Assembly: GCA_012962735.1 (NCBI GenBank)
Contig: DTXA01000477.1
Span: 1 to 12,906, forward strand
Origin: Candidatus Latescibacterota bacterium
Lineage (GTDB): Bacteria > Latescibacterota > 4484-107 > B68-G9
Length of the DNA stretch: 12,906 nt
Reading direction: 5' to 3'
Of the stretch, positions 6,313 through 12,906 are shown in pieces; the stretch's first letter is position 1; each line of letters begins with the position of its first letter. A program made the position numbers and the translations under genes. The notes under the pieces were generated by a model. The model searched no databases. It saw nothing but the letters and a program-made list of their open reading frames with translations, and was not told the DNA's origin.

Positions 6313-8541
6313 CTAACGCTCTACGGCTCGCACCTTGGAGACCTCCTGATACATCTGCACCAGCCTGTGGAACTCCCCCTTCTTCTCCAAAAGCTCGTCG
6401 TGCGTCCCGATCTCGGCTATCCGCCCTTCCCTAAGGACGACAAGCCGATCTGCGTTCCTGAGGGTGGAAAGCCTGTGGGCTATGGCTATGGTGGTCCTAC
6501 CCTTGACGAGTCTGGCTATGGCCTCCTGTATCTGCTTTTCGGTCTCAACGTCCACCTGGGAAGTGGCCTCGTCCAATATCAGTATCCTTGGATTGTGCAG
6601 GACCGCACGAGCTATGGCTATGCGCTGTCTCTCCCCAGACGATAGCCCCTGGCCGCCCTCGCCTATTATAGTATCGTACCCGTCTGGCTTGCGCAGGATG
6701 AAGTCGTGGGCGTTGGCTATCTTGGCCGCCCTTATTATCTCCTCCCTTGTGGCCTCAGGCTTGGCGTAAGATATGTTCTCGGCTATGGTGCCGCTGAAGA
6801 GGAATGTATCCTGCGGAACTATGCCTATCTGCCTTCTGAGGTCTTGAAGCTTTATCCTACGCAGGGGCACTCCATCTATCAATATCTCCCCCGAATCCAC
6901 GTCGTAAAACCTGCATATCAGGTTGATGGTCGTGGTCTTCCCTGCACCGCTGTGGCCGACAAGCCCTATCATCTCTCCAGGCTTTATATCCAAGTCGATT
7001 TCCTTCAGCACCGGCTTGTTCTTCTCGTACCCGAAGGTCACATTTTTGAACTCTATGTACCCTTCTATCCTCGGCATAGGTACAGCATCATCAGCATCCC
7101 CCACGTCCGGCCTTGCGTCCAAAACCTCGAATACCCTCTCCGCTGCCGTAAGAGACCTGGAGGACCAATTTACCAGCCACGATAGGGCCCTCATAGGCCC
7201 GTAGAACATCCCGACGTACATCAAAAAGGCCATCAAAGTCCCAAGGCTTATCCTCTCAAACAGCACTTGCCTGCCTCCTACATACCAGACCAATATCGTC
7301 CCCAACATTATCAGAAGCGATATCCCCGAGAAAGCCACGGCCCAAGCCCTTTCGACCTGGATACCCGTAAGGGCCAGCTCCCAGCTCCTCTGTCTGAACC
7401 TGGACACCTCCCTCGGCTCCTGGGCAAAGGCCCTGACGATCTTAAGGCCCGACAACGTCTCGCTTAAAAGCGCGTTCAGGCGGCTCCAACGGTGGAAGAA
7501 CCTATGCATGTAAAGCCTCAATCGCCACCAAAAACCTTGAACTAAAAAAGCTATGGCAGGCGCCGGGAGGAGCACCCAAAGGGCCAGCTTCCAGTCCATC
7601 CAGAAGAGCATACCCCCGATCCCCATGATCAGCAGGAAGTTCACGAGCAAATCCTGCACACCCCAGACTAAGAACTGCTGGAGCCGTCCAGTGTCCTGGT
7701 TTATCCTGGATATCACCGTGCCCAACTGCCTGCGGTCATAGAAGCTCAGGGAGAGGTACTGGAGGTGATGGTAGAGCCTCGAGCGGATGTCGTGGGTGAT
7801 CCGATTTCCGAGCCAGGCCGAAAGCCAACCCTGAAGGGCGCTCAAGCCTGCCATCAGCACCCGGGAGATGGCCAGCGCCAGCACCAAAATCCCCAAAAGC
7901 CTCAGCCGGTCCTCGAGGGGCCTTACAACCCCCCTCGGTGCCAGGACCTGGTCCATAAGAGGCTTGTTCAGGTAAGGGGGTAAGAGCCCGAAGGCCGTGT
8001 TCAGAATGGCCAAAAGGGAAAGCCCGATGGCCTGAGGCCAATACGGCCTAAGGTACCCAATCAACCTTATGAGCGTCTTCCGCTTGGGTGTGCAGGCCGG
8101 ACAGACCCTCGTCCCAGGCTCAAGGGGAAAACCGCACCTGGGGCATCTGTCCCCCTCTTCCTCCTCCCACTCCGCCTCCTCCTTTTGGCTCCACTTCCCG
8201 AGAAGCTTGGCCACCTGCCCGAACTTCCTCGCATTGGAGTTGGTATAGTGGACGAGTTCCACGAGCCGGCCGTTGTGTTTCGCCACTAAGACCCCCCCTC
8301 CAACCATGGGCTCCGTCTTCGGGTCCTCGAGCTCCTGCAGGGGAAGGGCTATGCGCCTGTTCAGGGCCTTGCCGTCCCCCTGGAACACTATCACCCCTTC
8401 CCCTGTGACTATGAGCCACTGCCTCCCGAAAGAACCGTCTGGAAGCAGGTCCGCCTCCGCGCACAGGCGTGCCGGCCCAGGCAGTTCCACCCCCTCGGGA
8501 AGCGGATCTGGGAATCCGCCAGGCCTTTCCCCAAGTTCCAT
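6313..8541 (-). CDS. ABC exporter (fused membrane and ATPase domains) with N-terminal extension and zinc ribbon
   Basis: This 742-residue protein has three parts. Residues 1-130 form a beta-rich extension that looks like a small PH-like or lipid-sensing domain. C133, C136, C147 and C150 (CPRCG...CPAC) form a zinc ribbon. Residues 155-465 are a six-helix exporter membrane domain, and 495-735 an ATPase domain with Walker A GHSGAGKT (529-536), Q577, signature LSSGE (633-637), Walker B ILILDE (653-658) and H689. It is a half-transporter that should dimerise, of the MsbA/multidrug type, about 150 residues longer than the usual 580-600. The ATG directly abuts the manA TAG, with GGAGG at 8551-8547 inside manA. 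DUF1854 follows at 10 nt, a pairing known from other bacteria. The cargo is not known; the neighbours suggest a lipid or envelope precursor. The zinc ribbon and extension face the cytoplasm by topology. Confidence 0.92.
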   Translation of the reverse strand: MELGERPGGFPDPLPEGVELPGPARLCAEADLLPDGSFGRQWLIVTGEGVIVFQGDGKALNRRIALPLQELEDPKTEPMVGGGVLVAKHNGRLVELVHYTNSNARKFGQVAKLLGKWSQKEEAEWEEEEGDRCPRCGFPLEPGTRVCPACTPKRKTLIRLIGYLRPYWPQAIGLSLLAILNTAFGLLPPYLNKPLMDQVLAPRGVVRPLEDRLRLLGILVLALAISRVLMAGLSALQGWLSAWLGNRITHDIRSRLYHHLQYLSLSFYDRRQLGTVISRINQDTGRLQQFLVWGVQDLLVNFLLIMGIGGMLFWMDWKLALWVLLPAPAIAFLVQGFWWRLRLYMHRFFHRWSRLNALLSETLSGLKIVRAFAQEPREVSRFRQRSWELALTGIQVERAWAVAFSGISLLIMLGTILVWYVGGRQVLFERISLGTLMAFLMYVGMFYGPMRALSWLVNWSSRSLTAAERVFEVLDARPDVGDADDAVPMPRIEGYIEFKNVTFGYEKNKPVLKEIDLDIKPGEMIGLVGHSGAGKTTTINLICRFYDVDSGEILIDGVPLRRIKLQDLRRQIGIVPQDTFLFSGTIAENISYAKPEATREEIIRAAKIANAHDFILRKPDGYDTIIGEGGQGLSSGERQRIAIARAVLHNPRILILDEATSQVDVETEKQIQEAIARLVKGRTTIAIAHRLSTLRNADRLVVLREGRIAEIGTHDELLEKKGEFHRLVQMYQEVSKVRAVER

Positions 8542-9585
8542 CTATACCTCCCTCCTCAACACCGAACGGACCTCATCAGGCCTGTACCCGGCGTCCTCCA
8601 AGGGCCTTGCCACATCCCTCGAGACGTCGGGCACGAAGCTTAACAGGGACGCGAACCGACCCTCCAAGCGATAGGGTCCGAGGTCGGCCGGGAGCAGGAA
8701 GGTCTCCCCTTTGGCGAACTCCAAGCTTCCTTTCCCGTATACCAAAGTTCCATCGCCCTCCACGACCGAGAAGACCTGGAAGCTCCTCCCGTCGCACTCC
8801 CCGGACATCTCTGAAAACACCTCTAAGCGCTCCAAGGCGAAGTATCGGCAGGCCGCCAGAAATGTCCTATATCCCCCGGCATCCTCCACGGGGAGGCCCC
8901 GGACCTTGGGGAGCTCGGTGGGCCTATACGAGAGCACATCGAGAGCACGTTCCACATGTAGCTCCCTGCCCCTCCCCCAGTCGTAGAGCCGGTAGGTAAC
9001 GTCCGAGCTCTCCTGCACCTCATACACCACGATCCCCTCGCCCAAGGCGTGGAGGGTGCCAGAGGAGAGGAAGACCACGTCCCCCTCAGAAACCGGCACC
9101 CAGGCTAAGAGGCTCTCTATGGTCCCGTCCTCCAATGCCCGTCGCACCTCATCCGGTTCGGTATCCCTTGAGAACCCCAATACCAATCTCGCCCTGGGCT
9201 CAGCCCAGACGACGTACCACGCCTCGGCCTTTCCTAGGTCCCCTTCGCGTCCGAGGGCGTATACGTCGTCGGGATGTACTTGGACCGAAAGCCTGTCCTG
9301 GGCGTCTATGAACTTGATCAGGAGGGGAAAGCGGTCCTTGGTTATCTTCCTTCCGAGGCTGCCCACTAAGGCCTCGCCGAAGGCCTCCCTCAGCTCCCTC
9401 AGGTCCCTCCCGGCGAAGGGACCTTCGCATACCCTACTTATGTCTTCATCGTGCTCCGAGACCTCCCAGGACTCCCCAACTTTAAGATCGGGAGGTAGCG
9501 GCCTCCCCAGGATACGCTCCAGGTTCCTCCCCCCCCATATCTTCCCCTTGAGTATCGGCTCGAGCTTCAGCGGACACCTTAACAT
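8542..9585 (-). CDS. manA: Class I mannose-6-phosphate isomerase
   Basis: ManA interconverts mannose-6-phosphate and fructose-6-phosphate, linking glycolysis to GDP-mannose and mannose-containing glycans. The 347-residue protein is the short bacterial type I form. Visible motifs: KIWGG (15-19), GESWEVSEH (37-45), the zinc-binding QVHPDD with Q102 and H104, E121 in KAEAWY, GTLHALG with H179, and YRLYDWGR (198-205) with the catalytic-loop arginine. Together these are a full zinc site and active site. The ATG at 9585 is supported because the family's conserved opening (LKLEPILKGKIWGG) begins within its first residues, and GGAGG lies three nt upstream. That start lies 104 nt inside the preceding DUF1844 gene in another frame. 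The stop abuts the ABC exporter start. Confidence 0.93.
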   Translation of the reverse strand: MLRCPLKLEPILKGKIWGGRNLERILGRPLPPDLKVGESWEVSEHDEDISRVCEGPFAGRDLRELREAFGEALVGSLGRKITKDRFPLLIKFIDAQDRLSVQVHPDDVYALGREGDLGKAEAWYVVWAEPRARLVLGFSRDTEPDEVRRALEDGTIESLLAWVPVSEGDVVFLSSGTLHALGEGIVVYEVQESSDVTYRLYDWGRGRELHVERALDVLSYRPTELPKVRGLPVEDAGGYRTFLAACRYFALERLEVFSEMSGECDGRSFQVFSVVEGDGTLVYGKGSLEFAKGETFLLPADLGPYRLEGRFASLLSFVPDVSRDVARPLEDAGYRPDEVRSVLRREV

Positions 9586-9886
9586 CTTCCTCCTTTCCTT
9601 CTTCCGATTTCTCCTCGGCCTTGTCCTTTTCCACTTCGTCCACGTAGTTCATTCTAAGTTCAAACAACACATGGTCTAAGAACCTTCTCTCCTCCTCTGT
9701 CAGGTTCCCTTGGGTCTTCTCCTGGAGCATGCCCAAGATGTCTATGGAGAACCTGGCCTGCTCCATATCCCGCTCCACCTTGCCCGTTATAGGGTTTATA
9801 AGCTTCCCCATCTGTTGCATAGCGGCCGCCTGGAACATCGCTACCAGGCTGAAGAAGAGCTGAGAGTTCCTGTCCTTCTCCTCCAT
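9482..9886 (-). CDS. DUF1844 family protein with acidic tail
   Basis: Residues 8-85 match the DUF1844 family: SQLFFSLVAMFQAAAMQQMGK, then NPITGK (31-36), a helical segment around EQARFSIDILGMLQEKT (42-58), GNLTEEERRFLDHVLFELRMNYV (60-82). This is a small, mostly helical domain of unknown function found in many bacteria. From about residue 84 the protein becomes a low-complexity tail dominated by Glu, Lys, Gly and Ala, not part of the family domain. The last 34 residues are encoded by DNA that also encodes the start of manA in another frame. The ATG at 9886 follows AGGAGGTGA, which is the end of ddl, with 7 nt between AGGAGG and the ATG. No enzymatic role can be proposed. Confidence 0.85.
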   Translation of the reverse strand: MEEKDRNSQLFFSLVAMFQAAAMQQMGKLINPITGKVERDMEQARFSIDILGMLQEKTQGNLTEEERRFLDHVLFELRMNYVDEVEKDKAEEKSEEGKEEDVKVSAEARADTQGEDMGGEEPGAYPGEAATSRS

Positions 9887-9890
9887 AGGC

Positions 9891-10814
9891 TCACCTCCTC
9901 TCCACCGCCATCCTTGCGATCCTCTCCACGAGTTCCGGAAACGATATCCCGGCAGCCCTTGCCGCCTTGGGCACGAGGCTCGTGGAGGTCATCCCTGGAA
10001 GGGTGTTGACCTCGAGGCAATAGGTCCCTCCCTCTGTGTCCATCCTGAAGTCCACCCTGCCGAAGTCTCGACATCCGAGGACCTTAAACGCTTTCAAAGC
10101 ATGCTCTTTAAGGGCGTCGGCGGTCTCCTCTGGAAGCTCCGCGGGTACGGTATACTCGCTCATCCCCGGGGTGTACTTGCAGGTGTAATCGTATACTTCG
10201 TGCTTGGGGTGGACCTCCACCGCAGGGAGGGCCTCTTCTCCGAGTATGGCCACCGTGAGGTCCCTGCCGGTGATGAACCTCTCGGCCAAGACATCGCCGT
10301 AGGCACCGGCGAATTCCATCCCCTTCTTTATTTCCCCCTCGCACCTGACCACGCTGAGGCCCACCGTGGACCCCTGGGACCTCGGCTTGACCACGCAGGG
10401 AAGTCCGATCTCCTCCAAGATCCTTCCGTCCTCACCTGGGCCGACCAACATCCCGTCCGGCACAGGTATCCCCTCTGACATGAACAGTTTCTTGCTCATC
10501 CACTTGTCCATAGCCAGCATACTCGCCAAAGGCCCTGAACCAGTGTAGGGGACGCCCTTCTCTTCTAAAAGCGCCTGGAGCCCCCCGTTCTCCCCGAATC
10601 CTCCGTGGAGACATAGGAACCACACATCTGCTTCCAGCAGCTCGGAATTCAACACATCCCAGATAGGCCTCGCCGGAAATCGGCCTGTGAAAGTCACGTC
10701 CACCGGAGAAGCCTCGTATCCCCCTTCCCTGAAAGCTTCCGCCACCGCGGCCCCGGATGCCAGGGACACCTCCCTCTCCGGCGAGTCCCCCCCCATCAGC
10801 ACCACGACCCTCAC
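9891..10814 (-). CDS. ddl: D-alanine--D-alanine ligase
   Basis: Ddl joins two D-alanines with ATP to supply the terminal dipeptide of the peptidoglycan stem, in the cytoplasm. The 307-residue protein shows the full ATP-grasp pattern: GGDSPEREVSLASG (8-21), HGGFGENGGLQALLE (70-84), YTGSG (90-94), the MDKWMSK segment (102-108), VVKPRSQGSTVG (141-152), KYTPG (213-217), GRVDFRMD (252-259) and LEVNTLPGMTSTSLVP (267-282), which carries the metal-binding residues and the omega-loop end. Length is normal for the short form (about 305). The start is a GTG at 10814, immediately after the TGA of the small upstream gene, with AGGAGG six to eleven nt before it. The last codons AGG AGG TGA double as the ribosome binding site of the DUF1844 gene. 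Confidence 0.96.
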   Translation of the reverse strand: MRVVVLMGGDSPEREVSLASGAAVAEAFREGGYEASPVDVTFTGRFPARPIWDVLNSELLEADVWFLCLHGGFGENGGLQALLEEKGVPYTGSGPLASMLAMDKWMSKKLFMSEGIPVPDGMLVGPGEDGRILEEIGLPCVVKPRSQGSTVGLSVVRCEGEIKKGMEFAGAYGDVLAERFITGRDLTVAILGEEALPAVEVHPKHEVYDYTCKYTPGMSEYTVPAELPEETADALKEHALKAFKVLGCRDFGRVDFRMDTEGGTYCLEVNTLPGMTSTSLVPKAARAAGISFPELVERIARMAVERR

Positions 10815-10949
10815 TCAGCCCTCCTGGAATATATCCCCGACCAGGACCTCCGGCCTCGCCCTCTCATGCTCCGTCCATTCCCCCTGAGGAGGCCGGAGTT
10901 CTGCCACCTCCCATGTCAGGGCAACCTTTTCCCCCGCCGGGGTACTCAT
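10815..10949 (-). CDS. Small protein of 44 residues between dedA and ddl, no recognised family
   Basis: An ATG at 10949 opens a 44-residue frame ending in TGA at 10817-10815, directly before the GTG of ddl. The ribosome binding site is excellent: AGGAGGTGA at 10964-10956, formed by the last two Arg codons and stop of the DedA gene, with nine nt from AGGAGG to the ATG. The protein is acidic (nine Asp/Glu against three Lys/Arg plus one His... counting K8, R19, R30, R32 as the basic residues and H28 separately), has two tryptophans (13, 25) and no membrane segment or cysteine. Its own last codons (CAG GAG GGC) carry the AGGAGG that serves ddl. It may be a real small protein, or mainly a coupling device that carries ribosomes from dedA to ddl. 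I recognise no homologue. Confidence 0.65.
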   Translation of the reverse strand: MSTPAGEKVALTWEVAELRPPQGEWTEHERARPEVLVGDIFQEG

Positions 10950-10955
10950 CTTCGT

Positions 10956-11576
10956 TCACCTCCTCAAAGCTTGCACCCTGTACCTCCGCCATAGATAAAG
11001 CCCGAGTCCCCCGACCACAACTGCCCCGAACAGGGCGCTGACCGTCCAGGTGTAGGTCCGCAACAAGCCCTTGACCGCCTCCCAGTTGGCCCCCAAGAAG
11101 AACCCGAGATAGATGAGAAGGCTGTTCCACACAAGGGCACTTAAGAAGGAGAAAGCCAATACCTTCCCCGGCCTCATTCCTCCCAACCCCGCCAACACCG
11201 CTACCGTGGAGCGGAGGCCCGCCAAGAAGCGGTTGAGCAGGACGACCCTGTCCCCATATCTGTACATCCACCTTTGTGTCCGCCGTACCCGACGGTCGGA
11301 TAGCACCCTCTTTCTGCGCAGGAACGCCCGCCCCCCGGAATACGCCAGGCCGTACAGGGTCATAAAACCCCCCGTACTGCCCACCACCGTGACGACCACG
11401 ACCCAAAATAACTTCAGGACCCCTCGACCTACTAAGTACGCCCCGAACACTGTCACCGTGTCCCCGGGGAGGGGGGGGAAGATGTTCTCCACATAGGAGC
11501 TGACCAAGAGTATGGGATATAGCCACTTGGGATCCAGTCGCTGGGCCGTCTCTAAGAAACGTTGGAGCCACTCCAT
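10956..11576 (-). CDS. DedA/SNARE-associated family membrane protein
   Basis: This 206-residue integral membrane protein has the DedA signature: E30 with the re-entrant ENIFPPLPGDT loop (30-40, P37-G38-D39), a GxxxG-type segment at 65-77, the amphipathic basic loop (RRKRVLSDRRVRR, 87-99) and the second re-entrant motif NRFLAGLRS (115-123) with R117 and R122, then helices at about 140-163 and 173-196. DedA-family members, such as UptA of Bacillus, return undecaprenyl phosphate to the cytoplasmic face of the membrane; others affect membrane potential and lipid balance. The ATG at 11576 follows GAAGGAGGCCCC. It is the first gene of the operon, 136 nt downstream of the isomerase stop, and is followed at 6 nt by the small 44-residue gene. 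The position before ddl fits a link to peptidoglycan carrier recycling, which is an inference. Confidence 0.9.
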   Translation of the reverse strand: MEWLQRFLETAQRLDPKWLYPILLVSSYVENIFPPLPGDTVTVFGAYLVGRGVLKLFWVVVVTVVGSTGGFMTLYGLAYSGGRAFLRRKRVLSDRRVRRTQRWMYRYGDRVVLLNRFLAGLRSTVAVLAGLGGMRPGKVLAFSFLSALVWNSLLIYLGFFLGANWEAVKGLLRTYTWTVSALFGAVVVGGLGLYLWRRYRVQALRR

Positions 11577-11602
11577 GGGGCCTCCTTCACAGGCCCGAAC
11601 AA

Positions 11603-11648
11603 AGCTCGTCCACTTTGAGACGCCCTTCCATTTGGTCTAATACGAGCT
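11603..11648. repeat. Spaced inverted repeat AGCTCGT / ACGAGCT before dedA
   Basis: AGCTCGT at 11603-11609 and ACGAGCT at 11642-11648 (plus strand) form 7-bp inverted arms 32 nt apart, in the 60 nt upstream of the dedA ribosome binding site. It may be an operator half-site pair or a leader hairpin. No clear sigma-70 promoter is visible in the same gap. Confidence 0.3.
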
Positions 11649-11651
11649 AAA

Positions 11652-11709
11652 TTGGGGTCTTAGGGGCCCCAAAAAAGTATCGGAGCAAAGCGAAGAAATT
11701 TTTTTGGAG
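11652..11709 (-). promoter_or_regulatory. Two mutually exclusive hairpins after the isomerase gene
   Basis: Reading the minus strand just after the isomerase stop, CTCCAAAAAA (11709-11700) can pair with TTTTTTGGGG (11676-11667), ten pairs including one T-G. The same second segment can instead pair, through TTGGGG (11672-11667), with CCCCAA at 11657-11652. The two structures share TTGGGG and so exclude each other. The second hairpin is followed by only three Ts, so intrinsic termination would be weak. This could be a terminator for the isomerase transcript, an attenuator before dedA, or an mRNA stability element. Confidence 0.35.
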
Positions 11710-11712
11710 CTT

Positions 11713-12906
11713 CTATACTTCTACCACCTCTATCCCGGCGAACCTGCAGAACTCCCGGACCTCCCAGGTCAGATCCCCGTGGACCAAGCTGGCGTGGTGG
11801 ATGAACCCCTCCTCCACAAGCGTACGGTAGAGTCGTCTCAAGTCCTGGACCCTAACCCAGGCCCACGAGCCCCGGAGCTTCTGGTCCGAGGGCACGGTCT
11901 CCCCCTTCGTGAGCAGGAGCTTGAACCTCCCGTCGTACTCCACTAAGCGGCTGAGGGTCACAGTTCCCGGCTTCAACTGCATCTCGGCCGTCCCCCCTAC
12001 CCGCTCCTCCCCCAAAAGGACGTCCAAGATGCTGTGGCCCCGGATGCAGATCGGCCCTCCGGCCAGGCTCATCGGCGCGTTGCCGCAGTGCCAGGCCAAA
12101 AACATGTTCTCCTCGTGCTGGTGCTGGATGGTCCAGTCTATGAAGTGGGGGACCGCCCGCTTGAGCGACGATGCGTATTGGATAAGCATTGTCAGCACTC
12201 CGAGGATGTCCACCTCACAGGCGCACATGATCCCCTGGTCCGTCAACCTGCCCATGGCCAAACAGGGAGAGACCCCGTAATCCTCCTCCATGGCGGTCCA
12301 GCACTGTATGCCCATTCCGGAAAGCCCCTTGCTCCGGGCGAAGTCCCGGAGGGCAAGCTCGAGCCTCGCGGACTTGAACAGCACCTCCTCGGGCACCCGC
12401 ACACACGCCGCCCGGGACCTTACCTCATCCACCACGGTCCTCACCCCCGGGTCGTCGTCCCGAAGTTCACGGACTGCCCTGAACAGGTCCACGAGGGAAA
12501 GCGGCACCACCCTCTGACCGAACTGCTCTATGAGGGGCAATTCGTCGAATGCGCAGGTCTCGAACCGCTCCGGCCTGGGCCCTACCAACCCCACCCTGGT
12601 CCCCAAGAACTCCCTCACCGCCATACAGGTGCCTGCGAACTTCCTCACGCCATCTGCGAACTCAGGCTCCTCGGGGAAGACGACCCCCAAGAAGGTGAAG
12701 GGTATCTTCCTACGGTACAGCCCGGAGGAGACCGAAAGCGTCCCGCAGAACGAGTCCGACCTCCTCCCCCCTCCCTCAGTGAAGGACCCCTCCTTGGTGC
12801 CGAACAGCAACACCGGGACGGCCAGCTCCTCGGCGATGTGCACTGCCGACACCTCATCCCCGAAGGTCATAGTCCCTATCGCCAAGCCCTCCACCCCCAC
12901 CTCCTC
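11713..12906 (-). CDS. L-fucose/L-arabinose isomerase superfamily protein, N-terminus beyond the window
   Basis: The frame is open to the right edge, and the family's usual length is about 450-500 residues against roughly 397 visible, so the N-terminal part is missing. The GTG at 12900 is an internal codon, not the likely start. Recognisable segments (numbered from that GTG) are GTMTFGDE (9-16), the pocket segment LVGPRPERFETCAFDEL (105-121), GMGIQCW (195-201), CACEVDI (226-232) with a candidate metal-binding Glu (E229), HFIDW (252-256), AWHCGN (269-274) with H271, and HHASLVHGD (368-376). These match the C-terminal catalytic half of the FucI/AraA-like aldose-ketose isomerases, which use a divalent metal. 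It ends 136 nt before dedA. The AraD-type epimerase downstream would fit an L-arabinose- or related pentose-type substrate, but the sugar is not determined. Confidence 0.8.
   Translation of the reverse strand, partial: EEVGVEGLAIGTMTFGDEVSAVHIAEELAVPVLLFGTKEGSFTEGGGRRSDSFCGTLSVSSGLYRRKIPFTFLGVVFPEEPEFADGVRKFAGTCMAVREFLGTRVGLVGPRPERFETCAFDELPLIEQFGQRVVPLSLVDLFRAVRELRDDDPGVRTVVDEVRSRAACVRVPEEVLFKSARLELALRDFARSKGLSGMGIQCWTAMEEDYGVSPCLAMGRLTDQGIMCACEVDILGVLTMLIQYASSLKRAVPHFIDWTIQHQHEENMFLAWHCGNAPMSLAGGPICIRGHSILDVLLGEERVGGTAEMQLKPGTVTLSRLVEYDGRFKLLLTKGETVPSDQKLRGSWAWVRVQDLRRLYRTLVEEGFIHHASLVHGDLTWEVREFCRFAGIEVVEV

Noticed and set aside
12898..12900. GTG as the true start of the sugar isomerase
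   Set aside because: The frame is open through the window edge (Glu-Glu precede it), and the family is longer than the visible part; the conserved segment GTMTFGDE is normally preceded by an N-terminal domain.
1..12906. CRISPR array, tRNA, rRNA, insertion sequence or prophage genes
   Set aside because: No regularly spaced repeats, no cloverleaf or rRNA sequence, and no transposase, integrase or phage-like protein could be seen on either strand.

Overview
The window is a compact, GC-rich bacterial stretch in which every supported gene lies on the minus strand, so transcription runs from high to low coordinates. The D-alanine--D-alanine ligase indicates a peptidoglycan-containing bacterium rather than an archaeon. 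Frequent AGG (Arg) and ATA (Ile) codons, very tight gene packing and strong AGGAGG-type ribosome binding sites fit a thermophile-like bacterium. This is an inference from codon use; I cannot name the phylum.

Layout, in the direction of transcription. (1) 12906-11713: a sugar isomerase of the L-fucose/L-arabinose isomerase superfamily, cut by the window edge. (2) 11712-11577: a 136-nt gap with two mutually exclusive hairpins and a spaced inverted repeat. (3) 11576-543: an almost gap-free run of twelve genes that is probably one operon: DedA-family membrane protein, an unrecognised 44-codon small gene, Ddl, a DUF1844 protein, class I mannose-6-phosphate isomerase (manA), an ABC exporter with an unusual N-terminal extension, a DUF1854 protein, a UbiB/ABC1 atypical kinase, a SEC59/DGK1-type CTP-dependent lipid kinase, an AraD-type L-ribulose-5-phosphate 4-epimerase, a SAM methyltransferase and a Wzx-like oligosaccharide flippase. 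(4) 542-46: about 500 nt of lower-GC sequence (about 46% GC by hand count) with a weak terminator-like hairpin, a 12-bp direct repeat and a near-consensus sigma-70 promoter. (5) 45-1: the first 15 codons of another gene that runs off the left edge.

The operon reads as a cell-envelope and lipid-carrier cluster. Ddl serves peptidoglycan synthesis. DedA relatives translocate undecaprenyl phosphate. SEC59-type enzymes phosphorylate polyprenols or diacylglycerol. UbiB kinases are tied to isoprenoid lipids. ManA feeds mannose/fructose phosphate interconversion, and the methyltransferase-flippase pair looks like surface-glycan synthesis and export. Translational coupling seems pervasive: several genes end in codons that also form the next gene's Shine-Dalgarno sequence, and two junctions overlap by 40 and 104 nt. 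The points most worth following are the DUF1854/ABC exporter module, the UbiB-SEC59 coupling, the uncharacterised 44-residue protein, and the DUF1844-manA overlap.
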